Assembly: GCF_029407905.1 (NCBI RefSeq)
Contig: NC_073628.1
Coordinates: 51,357,501 to 51,421,500, forward strand
DNA length: 64,000 bases
Reading direction: 5' to 3'
Origin: Bubalus kerabau
Lineage: Eukaryota > Chordata > Mammalia > Artiodactyla > Bovidae
The notes under the pieces are model-generated. The model was not told where the DNA came from. It was given only the letters and a program-made list of their open reading frames with translations, and made no database searches. Made by a program: the position numbers and the translations under genes. Shown in pieces: positions 20,655 through 31,089 of the stretch (position 1 is its first letter; every line of letters starts with the position of its first letter).

Positions 20655-20870
20655 TATTTTTCCAGGTGGTGCTTGTGGTAAAGAACCTATTTGCCAATGC
20701 AGGAGACATAAATGATGCAGGTTTGATCTCTCTGTGTTGGGAAGATCCCCTGGAGCAGGGCATGGTAACCCACTCCAGTATTCCTGCCTGGAGAATCCCA
20801 TGGACAGAGGAGCCTGGCAGCCTACAGTCCATGGGGTTGTAAAGAGTTGGACGTGACTGAGCAAGTAAGA
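20655..20870 (+). mobile_element. Bov-tA SINE
   Basis: A second sense copy, diverged in the tRNA head (CCAGGTGGTGCTTGTGGTAA), ending TTGGACGTGACTGAGCAAG. Confidence 0.88.
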
Positions 20871-20924
20871 GTAGCTCTTTTGGTCTTTAGAATCTTTTCT
20901 CTAGGACTTTTAAAATAAAAATCT

Positions 20925-21050
20925 GGAAGAGATATTAAGGACCACTTTGTTCAATCTCTTAATTTTATAGATGAAGAAACTAAGGTCCAGAGAGCTTGAT
21001 ATTTGCTTGAGTCCAGTTAATTAGAGACACTGTCTGGACAGGAACTCACA
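20925..21050 (-). mobile_element. MIR SINE (antisense)
   Basis: TTTATAGATGAAGAAACTAAGG and GTCTGGACAGGAACTCACAT fit antisense MIR. It is truncated by the CHR-2 insertion. Confidence 0.6.
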
Positions 21051-21168
21051 TCTTTTTTTCCCCCTGGCCGCACTGCTAGTATGGGGGACCTTAGTTCCCT
21101 GACCAGGGGTTGAACCCTTGCTCCCTGCAATGGAAGAGTCTTAACTACTGGGAAGTCCCAGGAAGTCA
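21051..21168 (-). mobile_element. CHR-2-type SINE
   Basis: The T-rich tail at 21051 is followed by GGCCGCACTGCTAGTATGGG, GACCAGGGGTTGAACCCTTG and CTACTGGGAAGTCC. An imperfect duplication AGGAACTCACA / AGGAAGTCACA flanks it. Confidence 0.85.
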
Positions 21169-21174
21169 CAACTC

Positions 21175-22129
21175 TTGATGCCTCTTCCTATTTATTTGCC
21201 GCCACAACATGCTGTACTTTAGTTATACACACACCTTGGCCCTGCCTGGGCTGATTAGATGGGTGTCCAGCACACGTGGGCTGTGGAGGGTGGTTGTGCT
21301 TTCTGGCATTGTTGGCATAAGATATGACTCTTTGGGGCTGCACTGTGACATGTACCTGGATTCTGGAGCTTTGTAGGATATTAAGTAATTAAAGGACAAG
21401 CTCCCAGTTTCCTCCCCAAACAGTCCAGCTCAGAGAGCTTGGTTTGGCTTGTAAGAGGTTCATGAGAGGCCAACCCAACTTCCTCTGGGCATGAAGGATG
21501 TGAGTCAGGTCATCTGGGCTGGCAGCTGGGCTGGTTTAGTTTTTCCTCTGAGCTTTGCTTGTTTTGCTGCCGCCTCATCACACAAGGCCACCGGATTTGA
21601 GTTATGAGAGTTACTACAGCAGGCTGGTGTCAGCATCATAACATGAGAGCATGATAAAGACACTCTCCAGATTGGAAGGAGTGCTCCCTATGGGCTACGT
21701 TTAGGGTACATCTGGCTCATGGGAGGCTCCAGAAAACACCATTTGAGGTTTATCAGCAGCCCATGTAAGGCAAAGCAGATGCCTCTGTTTTCTGCAGACT
21801 AAATGAGAAAGAAAGAAATTATCATCATTTACCATTCTCAGTGATGAAGGTTTTGGAGACCCAAGTGACAAAAGGGGTTTCTGTTTGTATTTCCCAGATG
21901 GTTTGCACTTGATAGAAATGTGCATTCATTTTAAGCTTTAAAATCAGATACACTTGTCATCTCAGTGAAGGCTGTATCAATTGTGCTTATTTTCTCCAGA
22001 CCAGCCTGATTCTGCTCATTATTGGCAGTGGGACTGAGCAGAAGCAAAGCAAGTCAGACTGCTTGCTTCCTGAGAATCTCTGTGAATGTGAGAAAGCTCT
22101 GGCAGCTGTTGTGTCCATACCACTGCTTA
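21175..22129. other. No feature recognised
   Basis: Unique-looking DNA. I find no exon with coherent splice signals and no repeat hallmarks. Confidence 0.4.
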
Positions 22130-22525
22130 CAGGTCATTTTTACTTTTTTACTGAAGTATAGTTGACCAACAATATTGTATGAGTTTCATATGTACAGCAA
22201 ACAATGATTCACTATTTTCATGGATTATACTTCAGTTAAAGTTATTACAAGACAGTGGATATAATTCTCTGTGTTGTACAATATATCCTTGTTGCTCATC
22301 TGTTTTATGCATCGTGATTTATATCTTTTAATCCCTTCCCCCTTCCCCTCTCCCCACTGGTCATCACTAGTTTGTTCTCTTTGTCTGTGAGTCTGCTTCT
22401 TTTTTGCTATATTCACTATTTTGTTGTATTTTTTAGATTCCACATGTAAGTGACATCACACAGTATTTGTCTTTTTCTGTCTGACGTCTCACTAAGCATA
22501 ATATTCTCTAGGTCCACCCATGTTG
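22130..22525 (-). mobile_element. L1 3' UTR (antisense)
   Basis: ACTGAAGTATAGTTGACCAAC, GTTATTACAAGACAGTGG, TCATCACTAGTTTGTTCTCT and CTAGGTCCACCCATGTTG are in antisense L1 order. Confidence 0.88.
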
Positions 22526-22744
22526 TGGTTTATATAGGTCTTTTTCATGTGACAACATTCCTGGGGCTTTGAACCTACTGGACTTCTGTGTCTTGCAGCC
22601 TAAGTCCACTACCCATCACCCCAACTAAATTAATGAAGACTTCACAAAAGTTAAAGAAAACTTAAAAAGCTTTAACTTTTAAATTTCAACTTTTATTGGC
22701 AGCATTTTCATTGTGTTTAAACTTGTAGATCTCAAAGAATCACT

Positions 22745-23045
22745 TCTTTCCTTTAGGCCTGTGATCAAAGCCACTGTGTCTGAGAGGTCTCCCTGCCCTC
22801 TGATTATGATGACCCATGTGTCTTTGCTCTGCCCAGACCATTACTGCCTGCTTCAGCTGCTCTGTTGTTTTTCTCCATAATACTTAACAGCATCCAATAT
22901 GTATGTTTGTCATTCATCTCACCTTACTAACTAAAAAGCTCCAGAACAAAGCTTAACTTTGTTCACTGCTCTACCCCCAGTATGTAGAAGAGCTCTTGGT
23001 ACATAGTAGATGCTCAACAAATATTTGTGGAGTGACTGAATAAGT
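22745..23045 (+). mobile_element. L2 LINE 3' end
   Basis: It reads through TAAAAAGCTCCAGAACAAAG, GTTCACTGCTCTACCCCCAG, CTTGGTACATAGTAGATGCT and CAACAAATATTTGTGGAGTG, the classic L2 3' terminus. Confidence 0.75.
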
Positions 23046-23059
23046 AACCACTAGCTTAC

Positions 23060-23325
23060 GTTTTAAAAATTTTGGATCATCCCTGCTGTTCGCGGGCTTT
23101 CTCAGTTTCAGTGAGCAGGGCTGCTCTTCGTTGTGGTGCATGGACTTCTCCTCTAGGTGGCTTCTCTTGCTGCAGAGCACAGGCTCCCGGTGCATAGGTG
23201 TCAGCAGTTGCAGCCCATGATGGGCTCAGTAGTTGTGGCTCATGGGATTAGTTGCAGCACAGCATGTGGGATCTTCCTGGACCAGGGATCTAATGGTGGA
23301 TTCTTATCCATTGGACCACCACCAA
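23060..23325 (-). mobile_element. CHR-1-type SINE
   Basis: Antisense long CHR-1 form: GTGAGCAGGGCTGCTCTTCG, GGCTTCTCTTGCTGCAGAGC, GCTCAGTAGTTGTGGCTCAT, GTGGGATCTTCCTGGACCAG. Confidence 0.83.
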
Positions 23326-24538
23326 ATACCTAGTCTACTAAGGTGTATTCAGTTCAGTCTCTCAGTCGTGTCCGACTCTTTGTGACCCTATGGATTACAG
23401 CACGCCAAGCTCACCTGTCCATCACCAATTCCTAGAGCTTGCTCAAACTCACGTCCATTGCTTCCAAGGAGCAAGTGTCTTTTAATTTCATGGCCATAAT
23501 CACCATCTGCATTGATTTTGGAGCCCAAGAAAATAAATTCTGTCACTGTTTCCATTGTTTCCCCATACTTGCCATGAAGTGATGGGACCGGGTGCCACGA
23601 TCTTCATTTTTTGAATGTTGAGTTTTAAGCCAACTTTTTCACTCTCCTCTTTCACCTTCATCAAGAAGGCCTTCAGTTCCTCTTCACTTTCTGCCATTAG
23701 GGTGATGTCATCTGCATATCTGTGGTTATTGATATTTCTCCTGACAATCTTGATTCCAGCTTGTGCTTCATCCAGTCTGGCATTTTGCATGATATACTCT
23801 GCAGATAAGTTAAATAAGCAGAGTAACAATATACAGCCTTGATGTACTGCTTTGCCAACTTGGAACCAGTCTGTTGTTCCATGTCCAGTTCTAACTGTTG
23901 CTTCTTGACCTGCATATGGATTTCTCAGGAGTCAGGTCAGGTGGTCTGGTATTCCCATATCTTTAAGAATTTCCCACAGTTTGTTGTGATCCACACAGTC
24001 AAAGGCTGTGGCATAGTCAGTAAAGCAGAAGTAGATGTTTTTCTGGAACTCTCTTGCTTTTTTGATGATCCAACAGATGTTGGCAACTTGATCTCTGGTT
24101 CCTCTGCCTTTTCTAAATCCAGCTTAAACATCTGGAAGTTCACGGTTCATGTATTGTTGAAGCCTGCCTTGGAGAATTTTGAGCATTACTTTGCTAGTGT
24201 ATGAGATGAGTGCAATTGTGCAGTAGTTTGAGCATTCTTTGGCCTTGCCTTTCTTTAGGATTGGAATAAAAACTGACTTTTTCCAGTCCCGTGGCTACTG
24301 CTGAGTTTTCTAAATTTGTTGGCATATTGAGTGCAGCATTTTAACAGCATCATCTTTTAGGATTTGAAATAACTCATCTGGAATTCCATCACCTCCACTA
24401 GCTTTGTTCATAGTGATGCTTCCTAAGGCCCACTTGACTTCGCATTCCAAGATGTCTGGCTCCAGGTGAGTGATCACACCATTACAGTTATCTGGGTCAT
24501 GGGAGATCTTTTTTGTATAGTTCTTCTATGTATTGTCT

Positions 24539-25026
24539 TAAAAAACCAACAAATGAGTCCATTTTTAAACACCTGCCTCCTTAAAAAAAAAAAAAAGAAT
24601 TATAGGGCATTGTAATATGGAGTCTGGACTTCCCTGGTGGCTCAGATGATAAAGCGTCTGTCTACAATGCAGGAGACCTGGGTTTGATCCCTGGGTCAGG
24701 AAGATTTCCTGGAGAAGGAAATGGCAACCCACTCCGGTACTCTTGCCTGGAAAATCCCATGGATAGAGGAGCTTGGTGCAGGCTTGGTGTAGTATGGTAG
24801 TTCAGAGAAAGAATTGTGATGATCAGCATCAACAAAATGCCATCAGTAAACTCATAAGGAATTTAAACCTAACTTAAGCTGATCACCTTTGGAGAAAGAA
24901 ATGGCAATCCACTCCAGTATTCTTGCCTTGAGAATCCCATGGACAGAGGAACCTTGTGGGCTGCAGTCCATGGGGTCATAAGAGTTGGACTCGACTGAGT
25001 GACTTTGACTACTTTGACTCTGGTTA
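24539..25026 (+). mobile_element. Composite insert inside BovB: Bov-tA plus Bov-A piece
   Basis: It contains a Bov-tA head and body at ~24627-24785 (GGACTTCCCTGGTGGCTCAG to CCCATGGATAGAGGAGC). About 100 bp of unassigned DNA follows (24790-24890). A second Bov-A body lies at ~24893-25005 (AGAAATGGCAATCCACTCC to GACTCGACTGAGTGAC). A poly-A run of about 14 sits at 24582-24595. Two or more events are implied. Confidence 0.75.
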
Positions 25027-25032
25027 TTCTTG

Positions 25033-25416
25033 TCACCTCTTCTTAATATCTTCTGCTTCTGTTAGGTCGATACCATTTCTGTCCTTAATTGAGCTCATCT
25101 TTGTATGAAATGTTCCCTTGGTATCTCTAATTTTCTTGATGAGATATCTAGCTTTCCCCGATCTATTGTTTTCCTCTATTTCTTGGCATTGATTATGTAG
25201 GAAAGCTTTCTTATCTCTCCTTGCTATTCTTTGGAACTCTGCATTCAGATGGGTAAATCTTTCCTTTTCTCCTATGCCGTTTGCTTCTCTTCTTTTCTCA
25301 GCTATTTGTAAGGCCTCCTCAGACAACCACTTTGCCTTTTTGCGTTTCTTTTTGATGGTTTTGATCACCACTTCCTGTACGATGTAATGAACCTCTGTCC
25401 ATAGTTCTTCAGGCAC
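25033..25416 (-). pseudogene. BovB ORF segment, EN-RT linker, still open
   Basis: A 127-codon uninterrupted minus frame rich in Lys, Glu and Arg corresponds to the BovB polyprotein between endonuclease and reverse transcriptase. The continuation toward RT is cut by the insert at 24539-25026. It has no independent function. Confidence 0.75.
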
Positions 25417-25892
25417 TCTGTCTATCAGATCTAACCCCTTGAATCTGTCACTTCCACTGTATAATCATAAGGGATTTGATTTAGGTCATACCTGAATGGT
25501 CTAGTGGTTTTCCCTACTTTCTTCAGTTTAAGTCTGAATTTTGCAAATAAGGAGTTCATGATCAGAGCCATAGTTAGCTCCCAGTCTTGTTTTTGCTGAC
25601 TCTATAGAGTCACTGATTCCTAAAATGTCAGTGTTCATGCTTGCCATCTCCTGTTTGATTGCTTCCAATTTACGTTGACTCATGGACCTAACATTCCTGG
25701 TTCATATGCAATATTGTTCTTTATAGCATTAGACTTTCCATCACCAGTCACATCAACAACTGGGTGCTGTTTTCATTTTGGCTCAGCCTCTTCATTCTTT
25801 TGGAGCTATTTTTCCACTCTTCTTCAGTAGCATATTGGGCACGTACTGACCTGGGGAATTCATGTTTCAGTGTCATATCTTTTTACCTTTTC

Positions 25893-26002
25893 CCACTCCA
25901 GTATTTTTGCCTAGAGAGTCCCATGGACAGAGGAGCCTGGCGGGCTACAGTTCATGGGGTCGCAAAAAGTCGGACATGACTGAGCGACTAATACTTAATA
26001 CT
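25893..26002 (+). mobile_element. Bov-A monomer nested near BovB 5' edge
   Basis: CACTCCAGTATTTTTGCCTA to GTCGGACATGACTGAGCGAC, sense, inside the antisense BovB. BovB sequence continues on both sides. Confidence 0.8.
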
Positions 26003-26029
26003 TATACTGTTCATTTATTAAGGTGTATT

Positions 26030-26424
26030 AAGTTCATGCTAATCTTCAAGCTGTGTGTTCAAAAGCTGTCCATTTTATTCATCTCCTTTCAGGTCCTGCT
26101 GGTTGCCAGACATTTGCAATGTTCCCACACCTCACACATGGTGGAATTTTCTTTGAGTTGGGGAATAATATCTATTGTCAAAGGACTCAGCCATTAGAAT
26201 GTGCAACATTATCCATTTCTTATCATTTTAACCTCCTTTTGAATCTTACTTTTTTCCATTTATAATGTAGGATGTTCTTCTTAATAATCTTAGTAAATTC
26301 TTGAAATGATCTGAGGCCAGCAGTATGTCAGAGGGTACCTCATGCTGGTCAAAGGCACTTTGGCTGTGGAGTTCAGCTTTGCTTTTGTGGGATTTGTACA
26401 TCCCAAGGTGACAAATAGATGAGC
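26030..26424. other. No feature recognised
   Basis: AT-rich unique-looking DNA without exon or repeat signals that I can name. Confidence 0.35.
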
Positions 26425-26665
26425 CTCTCCACCCCAAGGAATGCACAGGGTCATGCCACTCTCTCTGTTGCCTGCCTTCCTTCTGGTGCCTCCACGAGGC
26501 CCTGGGACATCCTGTTTCCTTCCTTTGCTGCTGCTGTTCCCTCTGCCTGGAAAGGCCTCTTCTCTGCCCAGCTCCGGCTCCTCTCCTCCTGCAGCGCCCC
26601 CTTACTAGTCCAGTCCGTAGCACTGTGCCCTCTGGGTCTTTCCTGTGTCTACTTAAGCAGATTCG
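26425..26665 (+). mobile_element. L2 LINE fragment (tentative)
   Basis: CTGCCTTCCTTCTGGTGCCT, CTGCTGTTCCCTCTGCCTGGA and CTCTGCCCAGCTCCGGCTCC resemble the L2 3' region. A minus-strand 148-codon open frame across it is a shadow. Confidence 0.5.
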
Positions 26666-26669
26666 TGGA

Positions 26670-26795
26670 AGGAACCATGGACTTGGAGACAAAAGTTCAG
26701 GTTGGGGTCAGAAGATGAGCCTCATGTCTGCTTGATCTTGGGCAACCACCTCTGAGCCGCGGTTGGTAAAATGCTGATAACCGTTTGTCCTTGGA
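26670..26795 (+). mobile_element. MIR SINE
   Basis: GACTTGGAGACAAAAGTTCAGG, TGATCTTGGGCAACCACCTC and GTAAAATGCTGATAACC follow MIR order. Confidence 0.65.
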
Positions 26796-26984
26796 CTATG
26801 TAATGTGCCTGTTTTAGTGTCAAGCATGACCATACAGGAAAAAGGCTTTGGAAATGATTCAGCTTATGTAAAGATCCCAGACACCATTAGAAGGTTTTTG
26901 TGTGTTATGCTTATAAAGAAAAAAACCACTCACTGATTTCCTTCACTCTATCTCATACCATGCTCTGAATGCTTCCATTCTTGT

Positions 26985-28605
26985 CAGCAAATGTATGGTT
27001 ATTCCCCACACCAGGTAATTCTGGGACACCAGGTAGGTGTCCTGGATCTCACTTGGCTCTGACCCCACCTGGAAGTGGTGTGGGATCCCCCGGTCAAGGC
27101 TCAGTCCCACAGCACGTCCCCCGCCCTGGCGCCTGTGCTTCTCACTGTTGGCTACACCTCAGACAGTCCCTGAACCCTTCTTGGGCTTGATTAATTTGCT
27201 AGATTGGCTTACAGAATCCAGGAGATCAGTTTGCTTGGTTGATTGCCTGTTTATTATAAAAGGACATAACCCAGGAACAGCTAGATGGAAGAGATGCAAG
27301 GGACAAGGAATGCGGCAAAGCTTATGGTGCTTCAGTGCCCTGTCGGGGAGGAGCGCACCATTCTGCCACCAGCACAGACGGTGTTCACCAACCCAGAAGC
27401 TCTCTGAACCCTGTTCTTTGGTTTTCCCCCCAGAGGGCTCATTCCACAGGCACGACTGATTAAATCATTGGCCTGTGCTTACTGAACTCAATCTCGAGCC
27501 CCTCTTTCCTCCCTTGAGGTCTGGGGCTGGGAGTAGGGCTGACAGTTCTAACCTTCTGATCCTGCTTGATTCCCCTGGTTAATTCCACACCCCCCACCAC
27601 CTCCTGGGGCTTTCCAAAATTCATCTCATTAACACAAACTCAGCTGTAGTTTGAAAGTTCAGTTCAGTGGCTTAGTCATATCTGACTCTTTGCGACCCCA
27701 TGAATTGCAGCACGCCAGGCCTCCCTGTCCATCATCAACTCCTGGAGTCCACCCAAACTCATGTCCATTGAGTCGGGATGCCATCCAACCATCTCATACT
27801 CTGTCATCCCCTTCTCCTCTTGCCCTCAATCTTTCCCAGCATCAGGGTCTTTTCAAATGAGTCATCTCTTTGCATCAGGTGGCCAAAGTATTGGAGCTCC
27901 AGCTTCAGCATCAGTCCTTCCAATGAACACCCAGAACTTATCTCCTTTATGATGGACTGGTTGGATCTCCTTGAGGTCCAAGGGACTCTCAAGAGTCTTC
28001 TCCAACACCACAATTCAAAAGCATCAATTCTTCAGCACTCAGCTTTATTTATAGTCCAACTCTCACATTCATACATGACTATTGGAAAAACCATAGCTTT
28101 GACTAGATGGACCTCTGTTGGTAAGGTAATGTCTCTGCTTTTTAATATGCTGTCTAGGTTTGTCATAGCTTTTCTTCCAAGGAGCAAGTGTCTTTTAATT
28201 TCATGGTTGCAGTCACCATCTGCAGTGATTTTGGAGCCCAAGAAAATAAAGTCTGTCACTGTTTCCATTATTTCCCCATCTATTTGCCATGAAGTGATGG
28301 GACCAGATGCCATGATCTTAGTTTTCCGAATGTTGAGTTTTAAGCCAGCTTTTCCACTCTCCTCTTTCACTTTCATTAGAGGCTCTTTAGTTCTTTATTG
28401 CTTTCTGCCATAAGGGTGGTGTCATCTGCATATCTGAGGTTATTGATATTGTAGTTTGAAAGAGGCTTGTGATAAATAACAAGACGTATTTATCCACTCA
28501 TCACTTGAAATTCCAAAGGTTTCAGAAGCTCCGTGCCAGAAATGGAGGAAGATTAAAATGTGTATTTTTATTTATCAGTCACAAGATCACTACTTAGAGC
28601 AGCAT
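26985..28605 (-). mobile_element. Old ERV LTR split by BovB
   Basis: Pieces 26985-27657 and 28463-28605 follow one old mammalian LTR in antisense order. Markers are GGAACAGCTAGATGGAAGAG, TTCACCAACCCAGAAGCTCT, GATTAAATCATTGGCC, GGCTTTCCAAAATTCATCTC and, beyond the BovB, AATTCCAAAGGTTTCAGAAGC. I recall the family only loosely (ERVL class) and do not name it. No viral coding sequence is present. Confidence 0.5.
27658..28449 (-). mobile_element. BovB 3' end
   Basis: A 792-bp antisense copy, 5'-truncated. The perfect 13-bp duplication TGTAGTTTGAAAG lies at 27645-27657 and 28450-28462. It retains open stretches of the RT C-terminal part (for example 28032-28376 on the minus strand) but no catalytic core. 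Confidence 0.94.
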
Positions 28606-28773
28606 GAGCTTCATATGATCCCAGCTGATGGGTGGTGGCTGAGTGACAGGATTAAGCTGTAACCACAGTTGCAAGCTAAACTTTGCTCAGAACTCACTGT
28701 TTCCTTTTAGAAATCTCGGCATCTTGGCTAGAGAGATGAAAGAGAGGAAGCAAAAGAAGGAAACTGAGTTTTT

Positions 28774-29120
28774 TTTTCCCTCCACATGTTTATAGCAGCT
28801 TTATTTTATTTTTTTTAATTATTTATTTTTTAATTGAAGGATAATTGCTTTACAGAATTTTGTTGTTTTCTGTCAAACCTCAACATGAATTAGCCATAGG
28901 TATATGTATATCTCCTCCCCTTTGAACCTCCCTCCCATCTCTGTCCCCATCCCACCCCTCTAGGTTGATACAGAGCCCCTGTTTGAATTTCCTAAGTCAG
29001 CAAATTCCAATTGGTTATCTATTTTACATATGGTAATGTAAGTTTCCATGTTACTCTTTCCATACATCTCACTCTCTCCTCCCCTTTCCCCATGTCCATA
29101 AGTCTGTTCTCTATGTCTGG
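28774..29120 (-). mobile_element. Ruminant L1 3' end with possible 3' transduction
   Basis: L1 hallmarks (antisense): GAAGGATAATTGCTTTACAG, CATGAATTAGCCATAGGTAT, CTAGGTTGATACAGAGCCCC. Between the L1 A-tail (T-rich at ~28798-28830) and the outermost T run lies a ~25-base non-L1 segment (28778-28800). The duplication is GAAACTGAGTTTTT (28760-28773) and GAAATTGAGTTTTT (29121-29134), 13 of 14 identical. Confidence 0.82.
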
Positions 29121-29324
29121 GAAATTGAGTTTTTAAAGAGCTGGGCATTCTGTCTGTATTAACTACTTTGTTTAATTACATTTCCAATGCCCTTTCCCTT
29201 TGCAGTTTGGAAGGTTTACTCATTCATTCTTTGGTCTCTTCATTCACTAAGTATTTATTGAGAACCTATTATACCCTGGGCATAATTATTAAGATGCATA
29301 AGCAACATCTTGAATCACAGCTGG

Positions 29325-29830
29325 GTTGAGGAACATGCATTGTTACTGGGATATCATTGCTTCTAGCTCTTTCAGCAGACACAGCAAGGAAATATATATG
29401 CAGTTATCCCTTGGTATCTGCCTAGGATTGGTTCTAGGACTCCTGCAGATCCCCAAATTTGAGGATGCACATGATCCTTACATAAAAGTGGTGTTGTATT
29501 TGCATATGACTTACACACATCCTTCTGTATGCTTTCAATCATGTCTAGATTGCTTATAATACCTCCTACAATGTAAATGCTATGTAAAAATTTGTGGCAC
29601 AGCAAACTCAAAATTTGCTTTTTGGATCTTTCTAGAATTTTTTTTCACCAAATATTTTCACTCTGAGGTTGGCTGAATCTGTGGTTGTAGAACCTGTGGA
29701 TATGAAAGGCCAAATGTATATATAATTAGCTCCTGCATATACACACATTTGCATTTCTGTAACTATTCTTGTGTTTCCATATTAAGCTAAACATGAGTTT
29801 ATACTGATGCCTCTAAGCATTTTAGAGTAG
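29325..29830 (-). mobile_element. Old L1 3' region split by MER2
   Basis: Left piece 29325-29400 (TGTTACTGGGATATCATTGC and TCTTTCAGCAGACACAGCAA) and right piece 29717-29830 (GCTAAACATGAGTTTATACTG). A related copy is at 31.1-31.7 kb. Confidence 0.65.
29401..29716 (+). mobile_element. MER2 (Tigger-type) DNA transposon
   Basis: It begins CAGTTATCCCTTGGTATCTG and continues GGATTGGTTCTAGGACTCCTG and TATTTGCATATGACTTACACAC. It ends GGTTGGCTGAATCTGTGG...GGCCAAATG followed by TA. It is a non-autonomous element inserted into an older L1. Confidence 0.88.
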
Positions 29831-30597
29831 TTTTAAATTAGAGAAAAATTGCATGAGTAGTGTAGCCAGTTCACATATTCCCCTCACTTTCTTTCCCCAT
29901 GTGAACATTTTACATTACCATGGTAATTTTGTCATGACCAAGAAATCAACCCTGGATTTCTTTGGAAGGAATGATGCTAAAGCTGAAACTCCAGTACTTT
30001 GGCCACCTCATGCGAAGAGTTGACTCATTGGAAAAGACTCTGATGCTGGGAGGGATTGGGGGCAGGAGGAGAAGGGGACGACAGAGGATGAGATGGCTGG
30101 ATGGCATCACTGACTCGATGGACGTGAGTCTGAGTGAACTCTGGGAGTTGGTGATGGACAGGGAGGCCTGGCGTGCTGTGATTCATGGGGTCGCGAAGAG
30201 TCAGACACGACTGAGCGACTGAACTGAACTGAAGAAATCAGTGTTTATACATTTCTATTAACCAATTTCTACATTTTATTTGAATTTCACTAGTTTTCTG
30301 ACTAATGTCCTTTTTCTGTTTCAAGAGCCCATCTAAGATCTGATATTGTGTTTAGTTATCATGCCTCATTAGGCTCCTCTTGGCTATGACAGTTTCTTAG
30401 ATTTTCCTTGTTTTTGATGACCTTGATAATTTTGAGGCATGTTGGTCAGATATTTTACAGAATGACTCTCAGTTTGTTTGTCTGATATTTTTGTCATATG
30501 GATTTTGGAGGGAGATCACAGAGGTGAAGTGCCCTGCGCATCACATAATATAAAAAGTACTTGCTATCAACATGATATATTACTGATGATGTTATAG
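29831..30597 (-). mobile_element. Old L1 3' region split by BovB
   Basis: Left piece 29831-29939 (TGTGAACATTTTACATTACC). Right piece 30241-30590 (TAATGTCCTTTTTCTGTTTC, CATGCCTCATTAGGCTCCTC, GATGACCTTGATAATTTTGA). It is the same class of L1M 3' region as 2.6-3.0 kb. Confidence 0.6.
29949..30231 (+). mobile_element. BovB 3' end
   Basis: A 283-bp sense copy with canonical end GAGCGACTGAACTGAACTGA. The 9-bp duplication AAGAAATCA lies at 29940-29948 and 30232-30240. The left copy also fits BovB sequence at the junction, pointing to microhomology at the 5' join. Confidence 0.93.
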
Positions 30598-30798
30598 TCA
30601 CTTCAGTCATGTCCAACTCTTTGTGACTCTAGGGAGCTCTCCAGGCTCCCCATGGGATTCTCCAGGCAAGGATACTGGAGTGGGTTGCCATTACCTTCTC
30701 CAGGGGATCTTCCTGACCCAGGGATCAAACCTGCTTCTCCTGTGTCTCCTGCATTGGCAGGCAAGGTCTTTACCCCTTAGTGCCACCTGGGAAGCCCC
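30598..30798 (-). mobile_element. Bov-tA SINE
   Basis: An antisense copy, TCACTTCAGTCATGTCCAAC to TAGTGCCACCTGGGAAGCCC. It lacks the GGACTGTAGCCCGCCAGG block. Confidence 0.87.
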
Positions 30799-30899
30799 CC
30801 ATTAATCACAATTAAAATGTCACCTGGCCAAGGTGGTGTTTTATAGTTGGCTGCACTACAAAGTTACTTTCCCCCCACTTTTCACACTCTATTTGTGGA

Positions 30900-31017
30900 A
30901 CCACTGGAGTAGGTTGCCATTTCCTTCTCTAGGGGATCTTCCTGATCCAGGGATCAAACCCATGTCTCCTGCACTGCAGGCAGATTCTTTACCCACCAAG
31001 CCATGGCGGAAGCCCTT
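30900..31017 (-). mobile_element. Bov-tA SINE, tRNA-proximal half
   Basis: Only the 5' part is present (CCACTGGAGTAGGTTGCCAT to ACCCACCAAGCCATGGCGGA), antisense. The 3' half is absent, perhaps lost by deletion. Confidence 0.82.
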
Positions 31018-31089
31018 TGGAAGCACAGTCCATACTTAAAGGGGTGGGGGACTGAAGTCCATTTCATAGAGACAGAAGTATCTATAAAA

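Larger units (their letters stand above)
23350..26018 (-). mobile_element. Long antisense BovB with nested inserts
   Basis: One BovB insertion bounded by the perfect 11-bp duplication TAAGGTGTATT (23339-23349 and 26019-26029). The 3' end is on the left. RT-coding DNA occupies ~23500-24538, the RT-proximal linker 25027-25440, and endonuclease-side DNA runs to ~25892. It resumes after a Bov-A insert with ATACTGTTCAT at 26003-26013, then ends, 5'-truncated. Later inserts at 24539-25026 and 25893-26002 interrupt it. Reading frames are broken in places. Confidence 0.88.

Noticed and set aside
26246..26692. 148-codon minus-strand Arg/Gln-rich frame
   Set aside because: It overlaps L2/MIR-like DNA, shows no splice context and has repeat-derived composition.
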